Numbered from the stretch's first letter, positions 9,944-20,543 are shown. The stretch: 64,000 nt of DNA from Betaproteobacteria bacterium (GCA_009778785.1 WRFN01000002.1:1-64000), one strand, 5' to 3'. Numbers and translations are program-made. The notes: a model not told the origin generated them from the sequence alone.

Positions 9944-10636
9944 ATGGCTGTTTACGATCACCAGGAACAAGAACAACTGGAAGACATCAAGGCATGGTGG
10001 AAAGACTGGGGCGGCTACATCACCGCTATCGTCGTCGTCGCTTGCTTGCTGCTGTTTGCCGTTCAGGGCTGGCGCTGGTGGAAAGCGCAGCAGGCGGAAA
10101 GCGCTTCGACGCTGTATTTCACTGTCAGTGAAGCCGTACGCGCCAAAGATAACGCCCGCGCCAAGGAAGCGATGAGCCAATTGGCCTCCGGCTACAGCGG
10201 TTCGGGCTACGCTCCGCGCGGCGCTTTCCTGCTGGCCGAATCGCTGTGGACCAGCGGCGACAAAGCGGGCGCGCAAGCGCAGTTGCACTGGGTGATCGAC
10301 CATGCGTCAGAGAGCGACCTCAAGGACATCGCCCGCTACCGTCTGGCGGAAACGTTGATCGACGAGCAAAAGTTCGAGGATGCGCTGCGCGTGCTCGACG
10401 CCAAGCACAGCCCTGCGTTTGAAGGCGTGTACGCCGACACCCGCGGCGACGCGTTGCTCGGCGCCGGTCGCCGCGACGAAGCACGCGCCGCGTACCAGAC
10501 GGCGCTGCTGAAAGTCGATAACCCGTACCGTGATGTTGTCCAGACCAAGCTCGACGGTTTGGGCGGGCCGGTCAACCCCGCCGCCGCTGAAAACACACCC
10601 GCCATTCCGGCCGGGAAAGACGGGAAAACGCCATGA
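9944..10636 (+). CDS. yfgM: YfgM-family TPR membrane protein (periplasmic chaperone-network factor)
   Basis: 230 residues. A short cytoplasmic N-terminus beginning MAVYDHQEQEQLEDIKAWW, one membrane segment at ~25-45, then TPR-like helices (pfam TPR_21 type) in the periplasm. YfgM in E. coli binds the Sec translocon partner PpiD and RcsB; the role here is inferred from family and from the conserved hisS-yfgM-bamB-der order. GAGGAATTC precedes the ATG. Its stop overlaps the bamB start (ATGA). Confidence 0.88.
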   Translation: MAVYDHQEQEQLEDIKAWWKDWGGYITAIVVVACLLLFAVQGWRWWKAQQAESASTLYFTVSEAVRAKDNARAKEAMSQLASGYSGSGYAPRGAFLLAESLWTSGDKAGAQAQLHWVIDHASESDLKDIARYRLAETLIDEQKFEDALRVLDAKHSPAFEGVYADTRGDALLGAGRRDEARAAYQTALLKVDNPYRDVVQTKLDGLGGPVNPAAAENTPAIPAGKDGKTP

Positions 10637-11778
10637 TTGAAGTTTCGCGCGTTTTTTCGCGCCTCGCAGCAACGGCGCTGGCGCTGACCGTCGCGTCGGG
10701 GTTGATTGTCGGTTGCACATCGAGCAACAAGCCGCCGCCGAAACTCGCTGACAAAGCGCCGACGGCGCCGGTTGCCATCGCTTGGCGAGCGAGTTCCGGC
10801 GACGCCGCGCTGGGCTTCGCGCCCGCGATAGCCGGTAACGCCGTTTACGTTGCTTCGCGCGATGGCCGCATCACCAGCCTCGACATCGACAGCGGCAAAA
10901 CGCTGTGGCGCATCGACGCTGACACGCGACTCTCCGCCGGTCCCGGCGCCGACAATACGATGATCGCTGTCGGCACCTCCGCCGGTGAAGTTCTCACTTT
11001 CGACACGAACGGCAAACCGCTGTGGCGCGTCAAAGTTTCCAGCGAAGTCATCGCGCCGCCGACCGTGGCGGACGGCATCGTCGTCGTCTCGACGGCCGAC
11101 AATCACATCCACGGCCTCAGCGGTGACGATGGCTCTGTCAAATGGATGCTGCAACGCAATGTGCCGTCACTGATCGTGCGCAACACGCAAGGCGCCGTCA
11201 CCAGTCGTGGCGGGCTGTTCTTCGGCACCGCCGGTGGCCGGTTGGTCGCGCTCGATATCGCTTCGGGCAACGTCGCTTGGGACGTTGCCGTCGCCACCCC
11301 GAAAGGCACCACCGAGCTTGAACGCATCGCCGACGTCACCAGCCGCCCGCTGGTCGGAGAAAAACAGGTTTGCGCCGCCGCCTTCCAAGGGCGCGTCGCC
11401 TGCTTCGAGATCATGCAGGGCACGCCGCTGTGGACGCGCGACATCCCCAGCTATTCGGGAATTGCCGCTGACGACGCGCAGCTTTATGTGTCCGACGACA
11501 AAGGCACTGTTCACGCGCTCGATATCAAAACCGGCGCGTCGATCTGGAAGAACGATTTGCTGGCCGGACGCTGGCCGAGTGGCCCGCAGTTCGTCGGGCA
11601 CAACATCGGCGTTATCGATATCGATGGTTATCTGCACGTTTTCGCCTCGGACGACGGCCACTATCTGGGTCGTTTGCCGACTGATGGCTCGCCGGTCACC
11701 GTGCAGCCGCAGGTTGAAGGCGAGCAGATGATCTGGCAATCGAAAGAAGGCTACGTTTACGCCGTGGCGCCGCGCTGA
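10633..11778 (+). CDS. bamB: Outer-membrane protein assembly factor BamB
   Basis: 381 residues. Lipoprotein signal peptide with lipobox LIVGC (lipidated C28), then repeated beta-propeller blades of PQQ type: recurring patterns such as GxxxALDIxSGxxxW and VxxxDxxGxxxAL. BamB is the beta-propeller lipoprotein of the BAM complex that inserts beta-barrel proteins in the outer membrane. It is translationally coupled to yfgM and followed 27 bp later by der, the standard proteobacterial order. Confidence 0.95.
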   Translation: MIEVSRVFSRLAATALALTVASGLIVGCTSSNKPPPKLADKAPTAPVAIAWRASSGDAALGFAPAIAGNAVYVASRDGRITSLDIDSGKTLWRIDADTRLSAGPGADNTMIAVGTSAGEVLTFDTNGKPLWRVKVSSEVIAPPTVADGIVVVSTADNHIHGLSGDDGSVKWMLQRNVPSLIVRNTQGAVTSRGGLFFGTAGGRLVALDIASGNVAWDVAVATPKGTTELERIADVTSRPLVGEKQVCAAAFQGRVACFEIMQGTPLWTRDIPSYSGIAADDAQLYVSDDKGTVHALDIKTGASIWKNDLLAGRWPSGPQFVGHNIGVIDIDGYLHVFASDDGHYLGRLPTDGSPVTVQPQVEGEQMIWQSKEGYVYAVAPR

Positions 11779-11805
11779 CGCGCCCAATCGGCAAGTTCGA
11801 ATCTC

Positions 11806-13236
11806 ATGCTGCCCACTATTGCCCTCGTCGGCCGACCCAATGTTGGCAAATCAACCCTGTTCAATCGTCTGACCCGCTCGCGGGCGGCGCTGGTCGCCGA
11901 TTACCCCGGCCTGACCCGCGACCGCCATTATGGCCAGGCGCGCTGGGGCGAACGAACCTTTCTGGTGATCGACACCGGCGGTTTCGAGCCGGTCGTCAAA
12001 GACGGCATTTTGCGCGAAATGGCGCGGCAAACCGAGCAGGCGATTGCCGAGGCCGATCTGGTGATTTTCCTCGTCGATGCCCGTGAGGGCGTAGCGGCGC
12101 AAGACCACATCATCGCTGACAAGCTGCGCCGCAGTGGTCGGCCGGTGTTGCTTGCCGTCAACAAGGCCGAAGGGATTCAACGCGAGCGCGCCAGCAGCGA
12201 TTTTCACGAACTGGCGCTGGGCGAACCTTACCCGATTTCGTCGGCGCACGGTGATCGCGTCCGTGAACTGATCGACGAAGCGCTCGACATTCTCCACGTC
12301 CCCTACCCCGACGACGGGAAAAGCGAAGACGACGGCGAAGTCTGGGATGAAACGCCGCCGCCGGACGAGGACAAAGCCGCGGGCGAAGTGGCGGAGGAAG
12401 CTCTTGGCACGGCCAGTGAAGATGCCGCCAAGCCGATCAAGGTAGCCATTGTCGGCCGCCCCAACGTCGGCAAATCAACGCTGATCAACGCCCTGCTTGG
12501 CGAGGAACGGGTCATTGCCTTCGACCAGCCGGGCACAACGCGCGATTCGATTTATCTCGATTTCGACTACCGTGGGCAGCCCTACACCCTGATCGATACC
12601 GCCGGGGTACGCCGTCGCGGCAAAGTCACCGAAGCCATCGAAAAGTTCTCGGTGATCAAAACCTTGCAAGCCATCGAAGATGCCAACGTCGTCATCCTGC
12701 TACTCGATGCGCAGCAGGATGTCTCCGAGCAGGACGCTCACATCGCTTCGTACATTCTGGAAGCCGGACGAGCGCTGGTGGTCGGCATCAACAAATGGGA
12801 TGGGCTGACTGCCGACCAGCGCGAAACGATCAAGCGCGATTTCGACCGCAAACTCGGCTTTTTAAGCTTTGCCCAGCATTTGCACCTGTCGGCGCTCAAC
12901 GCCCAGGGCTTGCCCGCGCTGATGAAGGCCGTCCGCGCCGCTTTTGAGGCGGCGACGCGCAAGCTGCCGACGCCGCGACTGACCCGTCTGCTGCAACAGG
13001 CGGTCGAACGCCAGCAGCCGCCCCGGGCGGGCGGCGGGCGCCCCAAGCTGCGTTATGCCCATCAGGGCGGCTCCAACCCACCGATCATCGTGATCCACGG
13101 CACGGCGCTGGCCGAGATTCCGCAAAGCTACGTCCGCTATCTGGAGCATTTCTTCTCTGGAGCGTTCCAACTTGAGGGAACACCGCTCAGGATACAGTTC
13201 AAGACCGGAAATAACCCGTACGTCGCCAAACGTTAA
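11806..13236 (+). CDS. der: Ribosome-associated GTPase Der (EngA)
   Basis: 476 residues with two tandem GTPase domains, the defining feature of Der. Each has a [10 protein letters not shown]-loop (residues ~9-17 and ~213-222), and NKxD-type motifs NKAE and NKWD. An acidic linker rich in D and E (residues ~165-205) separates them. The C-terminal KH-like domain includes the [18 protein letters not shown] segment. Der acts in late 50S subunit assembly. A possible hairpin (ACCGGA...TCCGGT plus a T run, around 13324-13358) between this gene and hfq could be a weak terminator. Confidence 0.96.
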   Translation: MLPTIALVGRPNVGKSTLFNRLTRSRAALVADYPGLTRDRHYGQARWGERTFLVIDTGGFEPVVKDGILREMARQTEQAIAEADLVIFLVDAREGVAAQDHIIADKLRRSGRPVLLAVNKAEGIQRERASSDFHELALGEPYPISSAHGDRVRELIDEALDILHVPYPDDGKSEDDGEVWDETPPPDEDKAAGEVAEEALGTASEDAAKPIKVAIVGRPNVGKSTLINALLGEERVIAFDQPGTTRDSIYLDFDYRGQPYTLIDTAGVRRRGKVTEAIEKFSVIKTLQAIEDANVVILLLDAQQDVSEQDAHIASYILEAGRALVVGINKWDGLTADQRETIKRDFDRKLGFLSFAQHLHLSALNAQGLPALMKAVRAAFEAATRKLPTPRLTRLLQQAVERQQPPRAGGGRPKLRYAHQGGSNPPIIVIHGTALAEIPQSYVRYLEHFFSGAFQLEGTPLRIQFKTGNNPYVAKR

Positions 13237-13384
13237 AAAAAATGCCCACAATTCGCCTGAACTTGCTATGATCCGTTCTGCGTCGTCATCCCAAAGAAGG
13301 CTCTTTGTGTTATTTTAATAGATACCGGAAACGACGCACTTTAGAGCCTCCGGTTTTTCGAACTATTTTTTGCGGGAGTTTTCC

Positions 13385-13645
13385 ATGAGCAATAAAGGGC
13401 AAATGCTACAAGACCCGTTCCTCAACGCTTTGCGTAAGGAACATGTGCAGGTTTCGATTTATCTGGTCAATGGTATCAAGTTGCAAGGGCAAATCGAGTC
13501 TTTCGATCAATACGTGGTACTACTGAAAAACACTGTCACCCAAATGGTTTACAAACACGCCATTTCGACGGTCGTTCCGGCTCGCGCGGTCAGCATGCTT
13601 CACAGCTCTCCCACTGCTGCGCAGGAAACACTGACCGAAATGTGA
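13385..13645 (+). CDS. hfq: RNA chaperone Hfq
   Basis: 86 residues, start at [14 protein letters not shown] with GGGAG 7-11 nt upstream. The Sm1 motif ([19 protein letters not shown]) and Sm2 motif with [10 protein letters not shown] are intact, including the Y/K/H residues that line the poly-U binding face. Hfq hexamers pair small RNAs with mRNAs. The short C-terminal tail (~20 residues) is typical of betaproteobacteria. It begins the hfq-hflX-hflK-hflC-purA cluster. Confidence 0.97.
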   Translation: MSNKGQMLQDPFLNALRKEHVQVSIYLVNGIKLQGQIESFDQYVVLLKNTVTQMVYKHAISTVVPARAVSMLHSSPTAAQETLTEM

Positions 13646-13760
13646 CCTGTTGCGGAGCGGCGCAAGTCGCTCCGTAAAGGTTCGATTTTTATCGTTTTCT
13701 TGTCCTCTTTTTTTAACGCTGCGACCCCACGCCAGCGTATCCTTTTGCGCGCGTCTCCTC

Positions 13761-14942
13761 GTGTTTGATTTTGAACGTCCCACTTCCGGTACCCGCGCGC
13801 TGCTCGTCCGCATCGACTTCGGCGAAGGCGAGATGGATTCGCGGCTCGATGAGTTGCGAGAACTGGCTGTGTCGGCGGGCGCGACAGTGCTCGGTACGCT
13901 CTCGGGGCGGCGCGCTAAACCCGATCCGGCATTCTTTGCCGGTCGCGGTAAGGTCGATGAAATCGCCGAGCAATGTCGCGCCACCAATGCCGATCTGGTT
14001 CTTTTCGATCACCCGTTGACCGGCGTTCAGCAACGCAATCTCGAACAAGCGCTGCAATGTCGCGTGCTCGATCGTGTCGGCTTGATTCTCGATATTTTTG
14101 CGCAACGCGCGCGCAGCGCCGAAGGCAAGCTGCAAGTCGAATTGGCGCAACTAAAACATTTATCCACCCGTCTGGTCGGCGGCTGGACGCACTTGGAACG
14201 GCAAAAAGGCGGCATCGGCTTGCGCGGCGGCCCGGGCGAAACGCAGCTTGAAGTGGATCGCCGCTTGATTACCCAGCGCATCAAACGGCTGAATGTCCAG
14301 CTTGTCAAACTCACCCGCACGCGCCAAACGCAGAGCCGCACGCGCGCTCGCGCGCAAGTGCGAACCGTGGCGTTGGTCGGCTATACCAACGCCGGCAAAT
14401 CTACCCTCTTCAACCAGTTGACGCGTGCGCAGTTGTACGCCGCCGATCAACTGTTCGCCACGCTGGACACCACGTTGCGCCGATTGCCGATTCCCGGCGC
14501 GCAGAAGCTGGTGCTGTCCGATACTGTTGGTTTCATCCGCGATTTGCCGCATGATCTCGTCGTTGCTTTTCGCGCCACGCTGTCGGAAGCGGCGGAGGCT
14601 GATTTGCTCCTGCATGTGATCGACGCCTCGAATCCGCAGCGCGACGAGCAGATCGACGCCGTCAATCAGGTGCTCGACGAAATCGGCGCCGGTGGGCGTC
14701 AGGAGCTTCGCATTCTCAACAAAATCGACCGGACAGGCCTGCCGCCCGGAATCGAGCGCGACGGCTATGGTAAAATTCGGACTGTTCGTTTAAGCGCGTT
14801 GACCGGAGAAGGATGTGCCGATTTGCGGGCTGCGCTGGCGGAAATTTTCCCGTCATCCCCGGAGATTTCCGGTCAGGAAGCGGAGCCTTTTCAGGAAGGC
14901 CGGAATGACGACAGCGAGTCGTCTCTTTCGGAATCTCTCTGA
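13761..14942 (+). CDS. hflX: Ribosome-splitting GTPase HflX
   Basis: About 393 residues. The N-terminal HflX domain carries GRGKVDEIAEQC and FDHPLTGVQQRNLE, the linker has the family's GGIGLRGGPGETQLEVDRR glycine-rich segment, and the GTPase domain has P-loop GYTNAGKSTLFN, DTVGFIRDLP and NKID. I choose GTG 13761 (VFDFERPTSGTRALLV) because the upstream frame is unlike the family, but no clear ribosome-binding site supports it. The last ~25 residues are low in conservation and encoded by an imperfect palindromic repeat (see 14851-14910). Confidence 0.9.
   Translation: MFDFERPTSGTRALLVRIDFGEGEMDSRLDELRELAVSAGATVLGTLSGRRAKPDPAFFAGRGKVDEIAEQCRATNADLVLFDHPLTGVQQRNLEQALQCRVLDRVGLILDIFAQRARSAEGKLQVELAQLKHLSTRLVGGWTHLERQKGGIGLRGGPGETQLEVDRRLITQRIKRLNVQLVKLTRTRQTQSRTRARAQVRTVALVGYTNAGKSTLFNQLTRAQLYAADQLFATLDTTLRRLPIPGAQKLVLSDTVGFIRDLPHDLVVAFRATLSEAAEADLLLHVIDASNPQRDEQIDAVNQVLDEIGAGGRQELRILNKIDRTGLPPGIERDGYGKIRTVRLSALTGEGCADLRAALAEIFPSSPEISGQEAEPFQEGRNDDSESSLSESL
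14851..14910. repeat. Imperfect palindromic element CGTCATCCC...GGAATGACG inside the hflX 3' end
   Basis: The 60-bp stretch begins CGTCATCCCCGG and ends GCCGGAATGACG, imperfect inverted ends of a type seen as dispersed intergenic repeats (GTCATTCC.../...GGAATGAC) in many Proteobacteria. Here it is translated, forming the acidic C-terminal tail of HflX. Copy number in the genome cannot be seen from this window. Confidence 0.45.
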
Positions 14943-14992
14943 TCGAGTTTCATCGCGCTTTGTTTTCATGATTTTCAACACAAGCCACAGCT

Positions 14993-16204
14993 ATGTCTTT
15001 TAACGATCCGCAATGGGGCAAGAAGGACGACGATAAGCGTCCCTCGTCAGGCCAGGAAGGCCCCCCCGATCTTGACGCCATTTGGCAGAACGTCAACCGT
15101 CGCTTGAACGAGATGTTCGGGCGCAAGGAAGGCGGCGGTAGTCGCCGACCTTCGTCCGGCGGTCGTCCCCCGATGACTTTTCCGCTGCCCGGCGGTGGCG
15201 CGCTCTGGCTCGTGATTCTCGTCGTCATCCTGTGGCTGGCCAGCGGTTTTTACATCGTCAACGCCGACAGCCGCGGCGTCGTCACCCGCTTCGGCAAATA
15301 CGTCGAAACGCGCCAGCCCGGTCTGCAATGGCATTTGCCGTTTCCGATCGAGCGCGCCGAAGTCGTGTTGTTTTCGAATGTGCGGAAAATTACCATCGGC
15401 TATACCGGGGATGATGTTTCCAAACGGGTTGACCGCGAAGCAACGATGTTGACCGACGACGAAAACATCATCGATATTTTGTTCGTCGTTCAATATGATT
15501 TAAACAGCGCCGAGGATTTTGTTTTCAAGAACCGCGACCCCGAAGCGATTGTCCGCTTCGTCGCTGAAACTTCGATGCGCGAAGTCGTCGGCAGAAACAA
15601 GATGGACGATGTGTTGTACATCAATCCGGCGGACATTTCCTCGCAAACCAGAGCCTTGATGCAGAAGATGCTTGACAATTACGGCACCGGCGTCAACGTT
15701 CAGCAAGTCGCGCTGCAAAGCCGCCAGCCGCCGGATCGAGTGCAGGAGGCTTTTGCCGATGCCGTCAAAGCCGGCCAGGATCGGGACAGGCTGAAAAACG
15801 AAGGCGAAGCCTACGCCAACGATGTCGTCCCGCGCGCCAAGGGTGTTGCTTCGCGTTTGCACGAAGACGCGATTGGCTACGCGGCGGAAAAAGTGCGTCG
15901 CGCCGAAGGTGATGCGCAACGGTTCTCGCAGCAACTGACCGAATACAAAAAAGCGCCGGAGGTAACGCGCAATCGTTTGTATCTCGAAACGATTCAATCT
16001 GTGATGACGAACACCAACAAGGTCGTGATCGATCAGCGCAACGGCAACAACTTGCTTTATCTGCCGCTGAATCAATTGCAACAGCCATCAAGCGCGACGC
16101 CGACATTACCGACGGCAACGGTCAACAGCGCGCCGCCTGCCGACGATAGAAGCGCGTCGTCGAACGCGTCCGGTCGCAACAACCGCGACTTGCGTAACCG
16201 CTAA
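14993..16204 (+). CDS. hflK: FtsH protease activity modulator HflK
   Basis: 403 residues. A Gly/Arg/Pro-rich cytoplasmic N-terminus, a membrane segment at ~68-90 (LWLVILVVILWLASGFYIV), then an SPFH/prohibitin domain (ADSRGVVTRFGKYVETRQPGLQWHLPFP) and a coiled coil, ending in a Ser/Thr/Pro/Asn-rich tail. HflK forms a large complex with HflC around the FtsH protease and limits its access to membrane substrates. HflC follows 14 bp later. Confidence 0.95.
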   Translation: MSFNDPQWGKKDDDKRPSSGQEGPPDLDAIWQNVNRRLNEMFGRKEGGGSRRPSSGGRPPMTFPLPGGGALWLVILVVILWLASGFYIVNADSRGVVTRFGKYVETRQPGLQWHLPFPIERAEVVLFSNVRKITIGYTGDDVSKRVDREATMLTDDENIIDILFVVQYDLNSAEDFVFKNRDPEAIVRFVAETSMREVVGRNKMDDVLYINPADISSQTRALMQKMLDNYGTGVNVQQVALQSRQPPDRVQEAFADAVKAGQDRDRLKNEGEAYANDVVPRAKGVASRLHEDAIGYAAEKVRRAEGDAQRFSQQLTEYKKAPEVTRNRLYLETIQSVMTNTNKVVIDQRNGNNLLYLPLNQLQQPSSATPTLPTATVNSAPPADDRSASSNASGRNNRDLRNR

Positions 16205-16218
16205 TCAGGAGAGCCGCC

Positions 16219-17106
16219 ATGAAATTTCTTTCGACTTTCCTTGCCATCATCGTCGCCCTCTTTCTGGTTCTTTCTCAAGCGGTTTACACCGTCGATCAAC
16301 GTCAATACGCGGTCAAATTTCAGTTCGGCGAAATCGTCAGCACGCAAACCGAACCCGGCATCGCGTTCAAGTGGCCGATGATTCAGAACGTCCGCTTCTT
16401 CGACAAGCGCAACATGACGCTGACCAGCGTCAACACCGACAACATCATGACGGCAGAAAAGAAGCCGCTGCTGATCGACTTTGTTGTCTTGTGGCGCATC
16501 ACCGACGTGAATCAGTATTACCGCAGCGTCGCCGGAGATGAGGAACAAGCCAAAAAGCGTCTCGAACAAACCGTGCGCGCCATCATGACCGAAGAGATCA
16601 ACCTGCGTTCGATTCGGGACGTGATTTCGCTGGAGCGCGACAAGATCACCGCCGCAACGCGGGAGAAAGCCAACATCGACACCAAGCGGATCGGCGTCGA
16701 AATCGTCGATGTGCGCTTGCGCCGCGTCGATTTCCCGACTGAGGTAACCAACTCGGTTTATGAGCGGATGCGGGCGGAGCGGAAGCGCATCGCCAATGAA
16801 TTGCGTTCGACCGGCGCCGCCGAATCGGAAAAGATTCAGGCCGAAGCGGATCGTCAACGGCAAATCATCATTGCCGACGCCTACAAGGACGCACAGATGA
16901 TTCGCGGCAAGGGCGATGCCGAAGCAACGGCCATCTACGCCAAAGCGTACAACGCCGACGCCGAGTTTTACAATTTCTACCGCAGCTTGGAAGCCTATCG
17001 GGAAACGTTCCAGGGCAAGGGCGACACGCTCGTTCTCGATCCCTCGTCGGATTTTTTCCGCTACTTCAAGCATTTCAACAAGGACGGGAAAGAGGGGAAA
17101 CCTTGA
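16219..17106 (+). CDS. hflC: FtsH protease activity modulator HflC
   Basis: 295 residues. N-terminal signal anchor (residues ~4-22), SPFH domain beginning YAVKFQFGEIVSTQTEPGIAFKWP, and a long coiled coil with the characteristic ERKRIANELRSTGAAESEKIQAEADRQ region. GGAG lies 9 nt before the ATG. It partners HflK in the ring complex around FtsH and is read in the same operon. Confidence 0.96.
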   Translation: MKFLSTFLAIIVALFLVLSQAVYTVDQRQYAVKFQFGEIVSTQTEPGIAFKWPMIQNVRFFDKRNMTLTSVNTDNIMTAEKKPLLIDFVVLWRITDVNQYYRSVAGDEEQAKKRLEQTVRAIMTEEINLRSIRDVISLERDKITAATREKANIDTKRIGVEIVDVRLRRVDFPTEVTNSVYERMRAERKRIANELRSTGAAESEKIQAEADRQRQIIIADAYKDAQMIRGKGDAEATAIYAKAYNADAEFYNFYRSLEAYRETFQGKGDTLVLDPSSDFFRYFKHFNKDGKEGKP

Positions 17107-17124
17107 TCGCTGCGGGCGCCTGCC

Positions 17125-17307
17125 ATGAAAATCTTTGGGTTGGCGATTGCGTTGCTCTGCATTCTGGAGGGGCTGTTGCCCCTTCTTGCGCCCGGTCAGT
17201 GGCGCGAAGTTTTTCGTAAACTCCTCGGCTTCTCGGACGGCCAATTGCGTTTCATCGGATTGGCCTCAATCCTCGCCGGAATACTGATATGGTTTCTGTT
17301 TCAATAG
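17125..17307 (+). CDS. DUF2065 (YjeT-like) small membrane protein
   Basis: 60 residues with two hydrophobic segments (about 4-20 and 42-58) and the conserved FSDGQLRFIGLASILAGI ending that defines DUF2065. The family (E. coli YjeT) sits between hflC and purA in many Proteobacteria; its function is unknown. In many betaproteobacteria hisZ lies between this gene and purA, but only 55 bp separate them here. Confidence 0.88.
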   Translation: MKIFGLAIALLCILEGLLPLLAPGQWREVFRKLLGFSDGQLRFIGLASILAGILIWFLFQ

Positions 17308-17344
17308 CGGTTCTGTGCAATACTTTTGATTTGATGGGTTTTAA

Positions 17345-18655
<1,311 letters not shown>

Positions 18656-18660
18656 AACGC

Positions 18661-19176
18661 ATGGCGGCAAAACTTCAAGTCAACTGGGCGCAATACCACA
18701 CCTTGATCGAACAACTCGCGGTCAAGGTGCATGAATCGGGTTGGCCTTTCGATCAAATCGTTTGCATCGCGCGCGGCGGCGTGCGCATCGGCGATGTGCT
18801 GTCGCGCATCTATGAATTGCCGCTGGCGATTCTCGCCACCCATTCGTATGCGGCCGACGGCGGCACCGTGCGCGGCGAGTTGATCGTCGCCGAGCACATG
18901 TCGATGACCTCGCCGCGTTTGGGCGAGCGCATCCTGCTCGTCGATGATATGGTGGACTCCGGCGTCACGCTGAAGAAGGTCGTCGAAACGCTGCCGCAGC
19001 GCTATCCCAACATCAGGGAAATCAAAACCGCCGTGCTGTGGTGGAAAGCCTGCTCGGTCTTCAAGCCCGATTACTGGATCGACTACCTGCCCGACAGTCC
19101 GTGGATTTACCAGCCCTTCGAAATCTACGACCGGATGCGCGCCAACGAAATCCGCAGCTATTGGCAAACGAAATAA
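18661..19176 (+). CDS. Type I phosphoribosyltransferase downstream of purA
   Basis: 171 residues. The PRPP-binding loop LLVDDMVDSGVTL is exact, with a preceding CIARGGVRIGDVLS segment typical of purine phosphoribosyltransferases. The location 5 bp after purA suggests a purine-salvage role (hypoxanthine/xanthine-type), but substrate specificity cannot be decided. An insertion-sequence remnant begins about 20 bp after its stop, which appears intact. Confidence 0.88.
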   Translation: MAAKLQVNWAQYHTLIEQLAVKVHESGWPFDQIVCIARGGVRIGDVLSRIYELPLAILATHSYAADGGTVRGELIVAEHMSMTSPRLGERILLVDDMVDSGVTLKKVVETLPQRYPNIREIKTAVLWWKACSVFKPDYWIDYLPDSPWIYQPFEIYDRMRANEIRSYWQTK

Positions 19177-19194
19177 GCAGCAAAGATTATATAG

Positions 19195-19506
19195 GGGCAT
19201 TTTTTCGGTATCCGGCAGCGATTCTCCGCTGTCGGCTGCCCATGGATGAACGGCAAGGTCGAGCGCTTTTTCGGGACATTGAAGCGATCTCTTGATAGGT
19301 GGCACGTTGCCGACATTGCCATGTTGCAACGCGCACTGGCTCAATTTCAATTCTTCTATAACCATGTCCGGCCACACGAAAATCTGGATGGGCAAACGCC
19401 TGTCGAAGCTTGGGAGGGGATTGATCCGTATGCGAAGAAACCGAAACAAGTCCGCTATATCGAATGTTGGGATGGTCTGTTGACGGGCTTTTATATCCGA
19501 CGATGA
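19195..19506 (+). pseudogene. Insertion-sequence remnant: C-terminal end of an integrase-core transposase
   Basis: An open stretch of ~103 residues with no start codon at its head. It shows CPWMNGKVERFFGTLKR (the region of the last catalytic Glu in a DDE integrase core), then FFYNHVRPHENLDGQTPVEAW and a C-terminal WDGLLTGFYIRR. All of the N-terminal and most of the catalytic domain are gone; the frame is simply entered after a TAG at 19192. It is therefore the 3' scar of an element unrelated in sequence to the transposase at 1-471. It marks the junction between the conserved purA cluster and the accessory region. Confidence 0.8.
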
Positions 19507-19673
19507 TTTCCGGTGTTTATCCCCGCCAAACCTCTCCGTCCAAAGGGATGGCGGTATGGTTCGCTCTTTACCCGCTTCAAGGGGAAAATTTCGAAGAGAT
19601 ATTCACGACTTAGCAGAGTAGCGGCGCCTTTTTGTGCCCTTTGTTTCGTTTTTTAGCTCATTGTGAACCAGAA

Positions 19674-19691
19674 ACGCGCCTTACGGCGCGT
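19674..19691. other. Short perfect hairpin in the gap 19507-19807
   Basis: ACGCGCC-TTAC-GGCGCGT forms a perfect 7-bp stem with a 4-nt loop. No U tract follows, so it is a weak terminator candidate. The remaining ~170 bp before it, after the insertion-sequence remnant, show no gene I can support. Confidence 0.4.
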
Positions 19692-19736
19692 CACCTTCTA
19701 TGTTTGGACGTTTGGACGGGACAACTATAGCTCAAA

Positions 19737-19782
19737 TTGACAGGGTGCGTTGCATTGCCTTATTTTATGAATTACAATGTAA
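19737..19782 (+). promoter_or_regulatory. Promoter and possible operator of the toxin-antitoxin operon
   Basis: TTGACA at 19737-19742 is a consensus -35; TATTTT at 19761-19766 follows at an 18-bp spacing as the -10. Just downstream TTACAATGTAA (19772-19782) is a perfect small dyad (TTAC/GTAA), a plausible site for autorepression by the antitoxin. Role inferred from position 26-71 bp before the antitoxin start. Confidence 0.5.
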
Positions 19783-19807
19783 GTCAACCTCAACCGGAGA
19801 ACCGATC

Positions 19808-20071
19808 ATGGCCGCAAACCATCTCGTACAAGCGCGCATTGACGGCGCGATCAAGGAAGAAGCCGCGTCCGTCTTGGCCGCGATGGGGCTTACCGTGTCT
19901 GATGCAGTACGGTTGCTGCTCACGAAAGTGGCGCAGGACAAAGCACTGCCTTTCGAACCGCTGATTCCGAACGCGACGACGATCCAGGCGATGAAAGACG
20001 CCCGTGCTGGTCGCGTTACGAAGGCCGTAAATCTCGAAACCCTGTTCCGTGACCTCAATGCGGACGCCTGA
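19808..20071 (+). CDS. RelB/DinJ-family antitoxin
   Basis: 87 residues from ATG 19808 (MAANHLVQARIDG), with GGAGAACC 7-10 nt upstream. The N-terminal part fits the ribbon-helix-helix fold of RelB/DinJ (VQARIDGAIKEEAASVLAAMGLTVSDAVRLLLTKVA), followed by a short C-terminal toxin-binding arm. It overlaps the toxin gene by 14 bp, the usual arrangement. The longer open frame starting at 19700 has no family support. Confidence 0.88.
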   Translation: MAANHLVQARIDGAIKEEAASVLAAMGLTVSDAVRLLLTKVAQDKALPFEPLIPNATTIQAMKDARAGRVTKAVNLETLFRDLNADA

Positions 20072-20339
20072 CTATACCGGTCAGTTCAAGCGCGACTACA
20101 AACGCGAGAAGAAAGGCCGACATCGTCCCACGCTTGATGCCGATCTTCATGTTGTCTTGGCCGCGCTGCTAGCCGATCAACCGCTGGAGCCGCGCTACCG
20201 TGACCATGTCATGACTGGCAACTGGAATGATCATAGGAATTGCCATATCAAACCCGATTTGGTGTTGGTCTATCAGAAACCTGATGCCGACACGCTACGC
20301 TTGGTGCGCCTAGGTTCACATAGCGAGCTTGGGTTGTAA
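20058..20339 (+). CDS. YafQ/RelE-family mRNA interferase toxin
   Basis: 93 residues from ATG 20058. All residues tied to catalysis in E. coli YafQ have matches: H50 (RDHVM), H63 and D67 (CHIKPD), and H88 (GSHSE). The toxin should cleave mRNA on the ribosome and be neutralised by the upstream antitoxin. A GTG at 20049 is an alternative start. With intact active site and operon structure, the module looks functional. Confidence 0.9.
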   Translation: MRTPDYTGQFKRDYKREKKGRHRPTLDADLHVVLAALLADQPLEPRYRDHVMTGNWNDHRNCHIKPDLVLVYQKPDADTLRLVRLGSHSELGL

Positions 20340-20498
20340 AGGTCGTTGCGCCACTGAATCAGGCTAGGCCAACACTTCCATGGCTTAACGTACTTTAAAT
20401 TCCTTTTTCTACAGTGCCCCCTCTAAGCGAATCGCCCTCTACTTGATAATGATAAACTTTTCCCGAATCCCGACTGACTCTCGCCTATTCCTGTAGCG

Positions 20499-20527
20499 TC
20501 CCTTCGTTAAGCTTAGGGCGAACGAAA
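20499..20527 (+). repeat. Degenerate copy of the CCCTTCGACAAGCTCAGGGCGAAC repeat family
   Basis: CCCTTCGTTAAGCTTAGGG then CGAACGAA resembles the repeat at 57023-57055 with about four changes in 27 bases. It lies in the 204-bp gap between the toxin gene and the convergent molybdate-binding protein gene, whose remaining bases show nothing else. Confidence 0.5.
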
Positions 20528-20543
20528 TAAATCAGCGCATTCT

